NCBI GenBank assembly: GCA_910583995.1
Contig: CAJTYW010000001.1
Span: 224,020 to 288,019 of the forward strand
Length of the DNA stretch: 64,000 nt
Origin: an uncultured Christensenella sp.
GTDB lineage: Bacteria; Bacillota; Clostridia; Christensenellales; UBA3700
Direction: 5' to 3'
This document shows positions 20,163 through 28,363 of this stretch, piece by piece (position 1 is the stretch's first letter; every line of letters starts with the position of its first letter). The notes under the pieces are model-generated. The model did not search any database and had not been told where the DNA came from. It saw only the letters and a program-made list of their open reading frames with translations. A program made the position numbers and the translations under genes.

Positions 20163-20191
20163 ATCATACAATATTTTTTTATTTTTTGCAA
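20163..20191 (-). promoter_or_regulatory. Predicted sigma-A promoter for the hydratase-ligase-ior cluster
   Basis: TTGCAA and TATGAT separated by 17 bases, reading leftward, about 120 bases before the hydratase start. Nothing else stands out in the 20,046-20,474 gap, which is AT-rich and non-coding. Confidence 0.65.
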
Positions 20192-20474
20192 GGGTTATTT
20201 GAAAAAAAATACATATTTCTACATATATTGAAAAATTATTGGATATTTAAGGAAGTGCTTATTATAAGTTTTATCGTAAATTTTACTTATAAATTTATCA
20301 TTTTATCAATATATTTTTAGTTTCAGCTGTTTAGTAAGCATAAATTATCTAATATATAATAATTTATCCACAATATGTAGATATTGTTAAACAATTAATC
20401 TCTTCACTGCAGAAATATAAGAAATTTGTTAAAAAGAATAGTAATTTTGATTAATTTTTGTTATAATAGTAAAT

Positions 20475-20963
20475 ATGAATAATAAATACAGATTTAAGTA
20501 CAATAACAAAATTAATTTAACTATTATTGCAGTAACTTTAATATGCTTAATCGGCATAATTTGCGATGCAGTCTTTTTGGCTTTTGCGGTGCGGGACAAA
20601 CTAAATATTTCGGCTTATATAACAAGCCTAACATTGCTTGTAATACTTCTTGCTTTTATACCTATTTTTATTTTTGGAAGTTATTACAACATAAACAAAG
20701 ACAAATTTATTATATCAATGTGTTTTTATAAAAAGAAAATCGATTATCAAGATATTTTAAACATAAGACACGATAGCAAAACAAAGCAAAAAATTGTTTA
20801 CTATTACACTTACAATAAAAAAGGCGAACAATTAGTCGCAATGCTATATTTAAATATGAATGAAAAAGATTTAGATAATTTTGTAAAAGATATTAAAGAA
20901 AAAAATAATTTGATAATTTACGATATTTGGAATAAGGAAGAAGACAATGCAGAAAATCAATGA
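20475..20963 (+). CDS. Small PH-like membrane protein
   Basis: A 162-residue protein with two membrane helices (about residues 13-35 and 44-67) followed by a soluble part of about 90 residues whose strands (FIISMCFYKKKIDYQDILNI, IVYYYTYNKKGEQLVAMLYL) resemble bacterial PH domains. No enzymatic motif is seen. Its stop overlaps the rdgB start by 17 bases, so they are co-translated. Function unknown. Confidence 0.75.
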   Translation: MNNKYRFKYNNKINLTIIAVTLICLIGIICDAVFLAFAVRDKLNISAYITSLTLLVILLAFIPIFIFGSYYNINKDKFIISMCFYKKKIDYQDILNIRHDSKTKQKIVYYYTYNKKGEQLVAMLYLNMNEKDLDNFVKDIKEKNNLIIYDIWNKEEDNAENQ

Positions 20964-21543
20964 ACTAATAATCGCAAGCAATAACAAACATAAAATAATT
21001 GAAATAAAAGCAATTTTAGGAGAGTTTTTTCAAAATATTTATAGTTTGCAAGACAAAAATATAAATGTAAAAATTGAAGAAACAGGAACTACTTTTGAAG
21101 AAAATGCTATTATAAAAGCTCAATATATCGCAAATTTAACAGGTATTCCTGCACTAAGCGATGATAGCGGGCTTGAAGTAAAAGCTTTAGGCGGTGCGCC
21201 GGGTGTATATTCTGCAAGATATGCAGGCGAACCTAGTGACAGCAATAAAAACAATGAAAAATTGTTAAAAGAATTAAAAAATGTATCTGATAGAACAGCT
21301 AATTTCACAAGTGTTATTGCAATCTGTTTTCCAAATGGTGAAACAATTACTGCAAAAGGTCAAACTTTTGGAAGCATATTAACTGCCCCACAAGGCAATA
21401 ATGGTTTTGGTTACGACCCATTATTTTTCTCAAACGACTTGAATAAATGCTTTGGCATAGCTACAAGTGAAGAAAAAAATGCTGTCAGTCACCGTGGGCG
21501 CGCTCTGCAAAATTTAAAAAATATTTTAACTGTAAATAAATAA
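20947..21543 (+). CDS. rdgB: XTP/dITP diphosphatase (RdgB/HAM1)
   Basis: A 198-residue house-cleaning pyrophosphatase that removes dITP, XTP and ITP. SNNKHKIIEIKAIL at the N-terminus, ALSDDSGLEVKALGGAPGVY, and NGFGYDPLFF followed by SEEKNAVSHRGRAL are the family motifs. Full length. AAGGAAG lies seven bases before the ATG. Confidence 0.95.
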   Translation: MQKINELIIASNNKHKIIEIKAILGEFFQNIYSLQDKNINVKIEETGTTFEENAIIKAQYIANLTGIPALSDDSGLEVKALGGAPGVYSARYAGEPSDSNKNNEKLLKELKNVSDRTANFTSVIAICFPNGETITAKGQTFGSILTAPQGNNGFGYDPLFFSNDLNKCFGIATSEEKNAVSHRGRALQNLKNILTVNK

Positions 21544-21555
21544 TTTAACTAAACT

Positions 21556-21579
21556 AGGCGATACAATTTTGTATCGCCT
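21556..21579 (+). terminator. Intrinsic terminator after rdgB
   Basis: An 11-base inverted repeat (AGGCGATACAA / TTGTATCGCCT) with a two-base centre, followed by GTTTTA, 13 bases after the rdgB stop. Confidence 0.7.
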
Positions 21580-21644
21580 GTTTTATATAAAATACAATTA
21601 TAATATTTACCAACTTTAATTTAAAGTTATTAGAAAGCCTATAT

Positions 21645-22145
21645 TTAGATTTTTATATCAAAAATATACTCCAATGTTGGAACTAATTTGTTTTGCTTAT
21701 AAAGCTCTTGTATCTCTTTTAAACTTAACCAATTAGCAAAATCTACTTCATCTGTTATAGCGTTGTGCAGATTTATTTCTCCGTTATAAGTAAATAGCCA
21801 TACATCAAGAATATCATTGAATTTTACGCCATTTATAATTTTTCTAACTTTGCTAAAAAGCAATTTCCCATCACATTCAGCTAAATCCAAACCTATTTCT
21901 TACTTAATTTCACGAATAGCACCTGTCAAGCTACTCTCGCCTTTTATTACAGAACCGCCGACACATTCATACATAAGCGGAAATGTTGGACGATTTACCG
22001 CACGCCTGCTTATCAAAAACTCATTATTGCTATTTTTTATCCACGCGTGTACAACCAAATGATAACCATCATCAGGCAACTTCTCTCCGCGAATATGCTC
22101 GCCGATTATATTTCTATTGTCAACGTATAAATCCCAAATTTCCAT
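21645..22145 (-). pseudogene. Nudix hydrolase interrupted by a stop in the Nudix box
   Basis: Two consecutive open segments in the same frame make one Nudix hydrolase of about 166 residues. They are MEIWDLYVDNRNIIGEHIRG through GAIREIK, then a TAA at 21,900-21,902, then EIGLDLAECDGKLLF to the end. The Nudix box should read GX5EX7REUXEEXGU; the stop sits exactly at the first E of the EE pair, so a single G-to-T change (GAA to TAA) explains it. That residue is a metal ligand. Both sides are otherwise intact, suggesting a recent mutation or a sequencing error. Confidence 0.85.
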
Positions 22146-22180
22146 AGTTGTACCAATAATATCAAAAATAGCACTTTAAA

Positions 22181-22375
22181 TTAAAATTTTTCCAATACTA
22201 AAGCTTTTTTAGGGCAAAAGTTGGAACATTTACCACATTTAATACACTTATTTTGGTCAATTACAGGTGCCAAATATCCTGTTTGCACCAATGCACCTAC
22301 AGGACAAACTTTTACCGCAGGACAAGGGTGATTTTGTGGGCATTTTTCTTTTATAATAGTTAGCATTTTATCCAT
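22181..22375 (-). CDS. 4Fe-4S ferredoxin-like protein
   Basis: A 64-residue protein. The C-terminal half has a clear CIKCGKCSNFCP cluster motif. The N-terminal half has CPQNHPCPAVKVCP, a variant second site. It is probably an electron carrier, for example for the 2-oxoacid:ferredoxin oxidoreductase of this window. Stand-alone gene. Confidence 0.8.
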   Translation of the reverse strand: MDKMLTIIKEKCPQNHPCPAVKVCPVGALVQTGYLAPVIDQNKCIKCGKCSNFCPKKALVLEKF

Positions 22376-22470
22376 AATAAATAACTCTCCATTTTTTTAT
22401 TAATTATAACATATTTATTTAGCAATTTCAAGACAAAAATTAAATATTAAATTTATTGTTTAAAATCTTA

Positions 22471-22498
22471 TTGACAAATATAAAAAAACATTTATAAT
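22471..22498 (+). promoter_or_regulatory. Predicted promoter for 22,538 gene
   Basis: TTGACA and TATAAT with 16-base spacing, 40 bases before the start codon. Confidence 0.65.
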
Positions 22499-22537
22499 AT
22501 AATAAATACAATGAAATATAAAATTATGGAGAAAAAT

Positions 22538-23164
22538 ATGAGAAATTTATCAGGAAATTATAATACCACAAATGTGGAATTGGATATTGTGAAACAATTA
22601 TTTGACAATGCAGATGTACCATATACAAATATACGAAAATGTAGCGATGCAGATGCGGGCGACATAGTTGTAACTGCTTACGGAAAAGATATAATAATTG
22701 AAGTTAAAGAAGAAAATTATAAAACCAGATTTTGCATATATCGTCAACTTGGATTTGATTATTTATCTGTATTTCATTTAAAACCAAATGTAAATAGAAA
22801 TAAATGGCGCGGTGTAAAGAAACCTTATAAATACTTTGAATTGGAAAGCGATATTGACACCAACACAAAGCTAAAAAAGGGTAAAATATTTTACTCCGAT
22901 TCTCATTTATGGCTTTTCTTTTCACTAGATGAAGAAGAAATCAAATATAGCGAATTTTTTAAAGGTAAAGATATCGTCAACCCAATTTTTAGAGACTATT
23001 TATTCACAAATTGCGAATTTGCTGTAAATGATAAGCCTATATGGCAAGACTCTTATAGAGATAACTATCTTTCTGCAGTAATATATGTTAATGCAAATGA
23101 TAAATTTTTAAATCAATACAAAGTTGATAATTTAAACGAATTTATACAAAATATTGAAGACTAA
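22538..23164 (+). CDS. Hypothetical protein, possible restriction-endonuclease fold
   Basis: A 208-residue soluble protein, not recognised as a named family. The segment DAGDIVVTAYGKDIIIEVKEE near residues 38-58 has the D-(x)n-ExK spacing seen in PD-(D/E)XK nuclease folds, preceded by a helix, but this is a weak pattern. The ATG at 22,538 is chosen because GGAG lies six bases upstream; an ATG nine codons earlier lacks a site. It is followed 20 bases on by the phosphatase gene and is likely co-transcribed. Confidence 0.65.
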   Translation: MRNLSGNYNTTNVELDIVKQLFDNADVPYTNIRKCSDADAGDIVVTAYGKDIIIEVKEENYKTRFCIYRQLGFDYLSVFHLKPNVNRNKWRGVKKPYKYFELESDIDTNTKLKKGKIFYSDSHLWLFFSLDEEEIKYSEFFKGKDIVNPIFRDYLFTNCEFAVNDKPIWQDSYRDNYLSAVIYVNANDKFLNQYKVDNLNEFIQNIED

Positions 23165-23184
23165 AAATATTTTAAAGGAAAAAT

Positions 23185-23640
23185 ATGTTAAAGATTACAT
23201 TTGTTTGTTTAGGAAATATATGTCGCTCACCTATGGCGGAACTTATTTTTAAAGATATAATAAAAAATAACAAGCTAACAGATAAATTTGAAGTTTTATC
23301 TCGTGCGACTTCAAGCTATGAAATAGGCAATCCAATTTATTACTTAGCAAGTAGTACTTTAAGAAAACATAATATAAGTGGCACTCATATTGCAAAAAGA
23401 ATAAGCAACCAAGACCTTGACAGTGATTTTATTTTAGTTATGGACAGCGACAATTATAATGATATTCTAAAAATTAATGGTGTAGATAAAAACAAAGTTT
23501 TCAAACTTTGTGATTTTACAAGCAATCCAAGAGATGTTGCAGACCCTTGGTATACAAGAGATTTTGAAAAAGCTTATAATGATATATTAGATGGTTGCAC
23601 TTCCTTTTTGCAACACCTAAAAAACAACAAACTTATATAA
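23185..23640 (+). CDS. Low-molecular-weight protein tyrosine phosphatase
   Basis: A 151-residue phosphatase with the P-loop CLGNICRSPMAE at residues 8-19 and the acid loop VADPWYTRDFEKAYNDI. It dephosphorylates protein phosphotyrosine or phosphoarginine. Full length, and probably in an operon with the gene at 22,538. Confidence 0.92.
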   Translation: MLKITFVCLGNICRSPMAELIFKDIIKNNKLTDKFEVLSRATSSYEIGNPIYYLASSTLRKHNISGTHIAKRISNQDLDSDFILVMDSDNYNDILKINGVDKNKVFKLCDFTSNPRDVADPWYTRDFEKAYNDILDGCTSFLQHLKNNKLI

Positions 23641-23679
23641 TAAAAATATCACCTTAAACAAAAAAATAAAGCGATATTT
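23641..23679 (+). terminator. Possible terminator
   Basis: AAAATATC / GATATTTT arms of 8 bases flank an A-rich loop directly after the phosphatase stop. Moderate strength. Confidence 0.45.
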
Positions 23680-23730
23680 TATTAACTAACAATTCAAATT
23701 TAAATATAATTAAATAAAAATGGTGAAAAT

Positions 23731-24297
23731 ATGGATAATCAAAAGAAAAAAGCAATAAATCGTTGTTCGTGGGTCAATTTAGATAACCCATTATATGTAG
23801 ACTATCACGATAATGAATGGGGAATCCCTGAACACAATGACACTAAACTTTTTGAAATGCTAATTTTAGAATGTTTCCAAGCAGGCTTAACTTGGGAATG
23901 TGTTTTAAATAAACGTGAAAATTTCAGAAAAGCTTTTGACAATTTTGATATGCAAAAAATAAGCAAATATGATGACGCTAAATGCGAACAATTGCTTTCC
24001 ACACCTATTATAAGAAATAGACTAAAAATAAAAGCCACAGTTACAAATAGCCGTATATTTATGAAAATTCAAAAAGAATTTGGCTCATTTGACGCGTATA
24101 TTTGGGGTTTTACAAATGGAAAAGTTATAAATGAAAGTTGTGATATCAGGTCAACTTCGCCATTATCTGATGAAATTTCAAAAGATTTAAAAAAGCGTGG
24201 AATGAAATTTGTCGGCTCAACAATTATTTACGCCTATCTTCAAGCAATTGGCATATTAAATGCTCACACACCAGACTGCGATTGCTATACTAACTAA
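23731..24297 (+). CDS. tag: DNA-3-methyladenine glycosylase I
   Basis: A 188-residue base-excision repair enzyme. Tag hallmarks are RCSWVNLDNPLYVDYHDNEW at the N-terminus, LILECFQAGLTWECVLNKR, and the C-terminal zinc-binding HTPDCDCY. It removes 3-methyladenine from DNA. Its stop overlaps the stop of the convergent gene at 24,294. Confidence 0.93.
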   Translation: MDNQKKKAINRCSWVNLDNPLYVDYHDNEWGIPEHNDTKLFEMLILECFQAGLTWECVLNKRENFRKAFDNFDMQKISKYDDAKCEQLLSTPIIRNRLKIKATVTNSRIFMKIQKEFGSFDAYIWGFTNGKVINESCDIRSTSPLSDEISKDLKKRGMKFVGSTIIYAYLQAIGILNAHTPDCDCYTN

Positions 24298-24881
24298 GCA
24301 TTACTTTCTTCTATACTATCGCAATCTAGTTCAGGAAAATATTGCGTCTTGTACTCCCCCTGCTCATTATAGTAATGCTTATAACCATCCCAATCATAAC
24401 TTGTTATATAATTATCAAATATTTCTAAATCATTATCTATTTTGCAATTAAAAAATATGTTTCCACAAGACTCGGTCCATACAATATCAAAATCTTCATT
24501 TAAATAAATATTTTCAATTTCTCCGTGAATAAAATAACCATTTTTAAATTTGTAAACACCAAACAAGGAACAAGCATTAATGTCCATTTGTTTTTTAACT
24601 AAATCAGTATTTAAATCTACAACAGCTAGCTCATACGTTAAACATATAATCAATATATTTTCATTAATTATAATTTTTTTATCGTACAAACAATCAAGTT
24701 CTGTTACAATTATATATTCTTTTTCATATTTGCCACTCAACTTCAACATTGTTGCAGCACATAAACATACTGAGTTTTCTACTACTAAAGCTTTTTTTAT
24801 AATATCTTCTTCTATATCCTTATTATAATCCCTATGTATTAATTTTAACTCAAATTTTGTATTATCCAAACTATTTTTCAT
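24294..24881 (-). CDS. Hypothetical protein
   Basis: A 195-residue soluble, acidic protein (many Asp, Glu, Asn, Tyr) that I do not recognise. Its C-terminal YITSYDWDGYKHYYNEQGEY pattern suggests a beta-rich fold. The start has AGAAGG immediately before ATG, which is too close to be ideal. Convergent with tag. Confidence 0.6.
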   Translation of the reverse strand: MKNSLDNTKFELKLIHRDYNKDIEEDIIKKALVVENSVCLCAATMLKLSGKYEKEYIIVTELDCLYDKKIIINENILIICLTYELAVVDLNTDLVKKQMDINACSLFGVYKFKNGYFIHGEIENIYLNEDFDIVWTESCGNIFFNCKIDNDLEIFDNYITSYDWDGYKHYYNEQGEYKTQYFPELDCDSIEESNA

Positions 24882-25061
24882 CCTTCTAATTATTAATATA
24901 TTTAAAAATTACTAATATTAAATTAAAACTATCTTTATAACATTTTAATTATACTATAAATAAACAAGTTTTTCAACTATAATGTTTTTATTTAACCAAA
25001 AATTTGCCACGATATAATGTAATACATTGCCACTCATAGGTGGTATTTTTACAAAAAGGGG

Positions 25062-25090
25062 TTGCAATTTTTTAAAAAATATGATATATT
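25062..25090 (+). promoter_or_regulatory. Promoter of the structured leader
   Basis: TTGCAA and TATATT with 17-base spacing. Transcription would begin at about 25,097, which is exactly where the first long stem of the leader begins. Confidence 0.7.
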
Positions 25091-25096
25091 AATTAT

Positions 25097-25231
25097 GCTA
25101 CACATTCGAATAACTTTTCAAAGGGAATGCAATTGATAAAAATGTATTCTCTCGCCTTTGATAGGATGAATGTGTAGCAACATTGAGAGATACGTTTTCT
25201 GCGTGTTTCTTAAATGAAGCACGCTTTTTTT
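25097..25231 (+). promoter_or_regulatory. Structured 5' leader with terminator (riboswitch-like, class unknown)
   Basis: An 11-base-pair closing stem (GCTACACATTC at 25,097-25,107 with GAATGTGTAGC at 25,168-25,178) encloses an inner stem TCAAAGG/CCTTTGA and a further AATGCA/TGTATT stem. The 3' side of the closing stem can instead form AATGT/ACATT with the following bases. A nine-pair hairpin at 25,201-25,224 is followed by seven or more T, an intrinsic terminator, and the kinase gene starts 15 bases later. This is the layout of a transcription-attenuating riboswitch or other cis-acting RNA. I could not match it to a class I know. Confidence 0.65.
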
Positions 25232-25246
25232 CGTAAGGGGGAAATT

Positions 25247-26200
25247 ATGAAAGTAGAAAAAATTGAAGCAATATCACTTGACAAAAAAACTGCACAAGTT
25301 TATGCAGAAACAATTGCAAGCAAAAAATTTGGACAAAAGATTAAAAAAGTCAAATATCTTGGTGGCGGTTCATTCGGCAGAGCTTACAAAGTGACATTTC
25401 AAGATAATAAAAAAATTGTAGTCAAATTTTTAAGAGCTAGAGATATGCTTGAAAAAGAAGTTTTTGACCTTAATTTGCTTGCAGCAAACTCTATAGTTAA
25501 ATTTCCAAGTGTATTATTCGTACACAAAGCAGACAGCGAAATTCCTGTTGATTGTTATGGAATGGAATTGATAGAAGGGACTAATGCAGTATTCTCTATA
25601 GGTTTACTTTTAAAAACAAAGAATAAACGCAAGCAATTTGCAGACGAAGTTACAACTGCTCTTTACAATATACATAGCCATAAATGCGAAAAATTTGGCG
25701 ATACGCTTAATCCCACATTTAGCTGTTGGCTTGATTTTTATAAGCCGTATGCAGAGCAAATTTTGACTAAAGCGGAAGAATTGTTTTCTAAAGGCGAACT
25801 GCCTAAAAAAGTTATTGAAACAATGCGTGCAGCGTGGAGTAAATTTGATATAATTTTTTCAGAAGAAGTTACAGAAGCTTGTCTTATTCACGGCGATTTT
25901 AATATCGCTAATATGATGATAGACAAAAATTACAAATTAAGCGGATTTATCGACCCACTCAATTCTATGTACGCCGACCGTGAATATGACCTATTCCAAT
26001 TTGATAATCTATCTGGTAAATGGTTCTATTTACGTAAAACATATATTGAAAAATATGGTGCAAGTAAATTTTGCGATGCTAAATGTGCTTTTTACGGACT
26101 TTTTCACGAAGTATATAGCTACATAAAATCAGGTATGCTTGTCAATTTTATAATGAATCCACTTGTGAAAAATATGAATAAGAGGCTAGCCGAACTATGA
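25247..26200 (+). CDS. APH/choline kinase-family phosphotransferase
   Basis: A 317-residue kinase-fold protein. KYLGGGSFGRAYKVTF is the glycine loop, VKFLRAR supplies the ATP-binding lysine, HGDFNIANMMID is the catalytic Brenner motif, and IDPLNSMYADREYDL carries the metal aspartate. The substrate could be a small alcohol, sugar or aminoglycoside; sequence does not decide. The ATG at 25,247 follows AAGGGGG. It overlaps the downstream hydrolase (ATGATG) and lies behind the structured leader, so the two form one regulated unit. Confidence 0.85.
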   Translation: MKVEKIEAISLDKKTAQVYAETIASKKFGQKIKKVKYLGGGSFGRAYKVTFQDNKKIVVKFLRARDMLEKEVFDLNLLAANSIVKFPSVLFVHKADSEIPVDCYGMELIEGTNAVFSIGLLLKTKNKRKQFADEVTTALYNIHSHKCEKFGDTLNPTFSCWLDFYKPYAEQILTKAEELFSKGELPKKVIETMRAAWSKFDIIFSEEVTEACLIHGDFNIANMMIDKNYKLSGFIDPLNSMYADREYDLFQFDNLSGKWFYLRKTYIEKYGASKFCDAKCAFYGLFHEVYSYIKSGMLVNFIMNPLVKNMNKRLAEL

Positions 26201-27117
26201 TGTCTTTTGGTGCAAAAATTACAAGTGCAATAATAAAATTATATACTTATAAATATCGCAAAAATCATTTATCGCTTTCTCGTTCTGTAAAATTTAAAAA
26301 CAAAAAATACACGCCACCCAAAGGTTATTACTTTGAAATAAAAGAATTTTGTGGTACTAAAACAGAAATTTTATCGCCTAATACTCCAAATGATCATTAC
26401 GCAATTGTACATTTTCACGGCGGCGGAAGTACGCAGAAAATGAATAGTATGTATAGAAAAGTTGCAGAAAAACTATCTAAACTTTCTAATTTGCAGGTAT
26501 ATTCTTTTGACTATAAAACAGGAGAAGAGTTAGTATATCCTTCTGTACATAATGAGTGTTATACTGCATATTTAAATCTAATTTCATCAGAACTCAAAGA
26601 CAAAAAAATAATAGCAATAGGCGATAGTTTTGGAGCAAATGTTTTATTATCAATATGCCTTAAACTTCGTGAGAAAAATATTTCTTTGCCTGATGCTATA
26701 ATTTCTGTATCTTGTTGTATTGACCTTGCCGCAACAGGAAGTTCATATGAAAAAAATTGTTATCGAGACCCACTCTACTCATTACCGAAAAATCAAAGCT
26801 TTAAAGAGCACGAAAAGGACATAAGGCGTATAATTAAATACATAGGCAAAACTTCTCCATATGATATGTTTCTATCTCCAGCATACGCGGAATATGACAC
26901 ATTTCCCCCAATGCTTATTCAATGTGGAGAAGCTGAAACTTCCGAAAGTGATAACGATATTCTTTATGAAAAGGCTTTAAAAAGCGGCGTGCAAGTCAAG
27001 ATGACAAAATATTGCGGAATGTGGCACGATTTTCAATACCTTACTCCGTTTTTGAATGAAAGTAAGCAAGCTTGGCGTGAAATTGGTGAATTTATAAATT
27101 CCATTATAAAACACTAA
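26197..27117 (+). CDS. Alpha/beta hydrolase (esterase, HSL type)
   Basis: A 306-residue alpha/beta hydrolase. HFHGGGSTQ near residue 73 is the oxyanion motif of hormone-sensitive-lipase-like esterases, GDSFGANVLL holds the nucleophile serine, and a late Asp-His pair is seen near LIQCGEAETSESDND and MWHDFQYL. Probable carboxylesterase. Translationally coupled to the kinase upstream; the pair may process an imported conjugated small molecule, which is inference. Confidence 0.85.
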   Translation: MMSFGAKITSAIIKLYTYKYRKNHLSLSRSVKFKNKKYTPPKGYYFEIKEFCGTKTEILSPNTPNDHYAIVHFHGGGSTQKMNSMYRKVAEKLSKLSNLQVYSFDYKTGEELVYPSVHNECYTAYLNLISSELKDKKIIAIGDSFGANVLLSICLKLREKNISLPDAIISVSCCIDLAATGSSYEKNCYRDPLYSLPKNQSFKEHEKDIRRIIKYIGKTSPYDMFLSPAYAEYDTFPPMLIQCGEAETSESDNDILYEKALKSGVQVKMTKYCGMWHDFQYLTPFLNESKQAWREIGEFINSIIKH

Positions 27118-27160
27118 CAAATAACTGATATTAGCTAATTTAAATATAAAAGTACGATAT

Positions 27161-27201
27161 AAAAATGACTGACAAGATTATAATTCTTATCGGTCATTTT
27201 T
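27161..27201 (+). terminator. Intrinsic terminator after kinase-hydrolase operon
   Basis: AAAAATGAC/GTCATTTTT outer arms, continued by an imperfect inner stem, followed by a T run. Confidence 0.75.
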
Positions 27202-27289
27202 TTAAATTATTTTAAAAAACTTATTATATTAAATTAATTTGCTATTTTGTAAATGTTAAAATATACTTTTTTAACAATTTAAATTTAGC

Positions 27290-27556
27290 TTATTTTCTGT
27301 CAATTTCAGCTATACGACGCATTGCTTCTTCTTCAGTTATTTCTTCATAATCAGAAAAAGTATAACCACAGCAATTTCTTATCGCATCAGAAAGGTGCAA
27401 ACTCAAAGTGTAATCGTTTATCCATTCTCCGTCTATATAAAAATCGAAAGCATTGGCAGCACATTTATCATTTCCATATTCTTCTCTTGCAATATGACCA
27501 TTATGATAATCATAATATAAATATTTAATAGTTGATTTTTCTTCAGATATTGCCAT
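27290..27556 (-). CDS. Small hypothetical protein
   Basis: An 88-residue acidic protein (EEYGNDKCAANAFDFYIDGE; a C-terminal EEITEEEAMRRIAEIDRK helix) not recognised as a family. A TAGGATG site precedes the ATG. It lies 14 bases after the isochorismatase-like gene and is probably co-transcribed with it. Confidence 0.65.
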   Translation of the reverse strand: MAISEEKSTIKYLYYDYHNGHIAREEYGNDKCAANAFDFYIDGEWINDYTLSLHLSDAIRNCCGYTFSDYEEITEEEAMRRIAEIDRK

Positions 27557-27569
27557 AACAATTTACATC

Positions 27570-28055
27570 CTAAACTTTATATATAGTTTCAATACTACAG
27601 CCATTACGCTCATAATATGCTATCATTTCAGGAATTTTCTTTTTATCATAGCTTGTTATACAATCAGATAATACGTGAACAATATACCCCTTCTTTGCCA
27701 TATTATAGCAAGTTGATTTAACACAGCAAGTAGCATCTGCACCAGCAATGTAAAATTCCTTAATATTATTCTCATTTATAAAATTAGCAAAGCCTTCACT
27801 AGTTAGTGCGTTACTCTTGCTTTTTACAAATATGTTATCTGAAACAACATTCATATCTGACACCAACTCTTCCCCACGGGTGTTAGGTTTAAAAGTCCTT
27901 GTACCTATAGTCAAATTATTATGTTTAATATATACAATATGCAGATTATTTTTTAGCGCCCAATCAATAGCTGTATTAATGTTACCTATAATTTCTTTAT
28001 AATTTTTTGTAATGTCATTTTGAATGTCAATTACAACCAATGCCTTATCATTCAT
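27570..28055 (-). CDS. Isochorismatase-family cysteine hydrolase
   Basis: A 161-residue hydrolase. The catalytic aspartate is in ALVVIDIQNDI (residues 5-15) and the cysteine in AGADATCCVKSTCYNMAKKG. The family hydrolyses amides or enol ethers, such as nicotinamide, isochorismate or N-carbamoyl compounds; the substrate is unknown. Length is near the lower family limit. Confidence 0.88.
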   Translation of the reverse strand: MNDKALVVIDIQNDITKNYKEIIGNINTAIDWALKNNLHIVYIKHNNLTIGTRTFKPNTRGEELVSDMNVVSDNIFVKSKSNALTSEGFANFINENNIKEFYIAGADATCCVKSTCYNMAKKGYIVHVLSDCITSYDKKKIPEMIAYYERNGCSIETIYKV

Positions 28056-28300
28056 TTATTTGTCTCCCTTAATTACTTTTTTACTTTATAAACATAAATA
28101 TTATAACATAATTAAATTACTTTTACAAGTATAATATTTATGATGATTGTGCCAAGAGTTTTCAGCATATTTTTTTAAAATAATACACATTTTACATATC
28201 TTACTACAAATAAGGCAACCTTTTTGCTTTTTGTGAAAGCACGGCATACTCAAATGCTTGTCTTAGTAGTATGAATTTAATAATCATATTGCATTTATAG

Positions 28301-28334
28301 AAAATAGGACAAGCAGAATTGCTTGCCCTATTTT
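28301..28334 (-). terminator. Terminator of the giant surface-protein gene
   Basis: A near-perfect inverted repeat (AAAATAGG, then CAAGC/GCTTG, then CCTATTTT) about 30 bases after the stop codon of the leftward gene. Confidence 0.75.
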
Positions 28335-28363
28335 AATTATCCCGTTTATGCAAATACTAGGAA

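Noticed and set aside
25097..25231. Assignment of the leader to THF, preQ1, glycine, guanidine, ZTP or fluoride riboswitches, or a T-box
   Set aside because: I compared remembered core motifs and found none; there is no T-box sequence (AGGGUGGNACCGCG-like).
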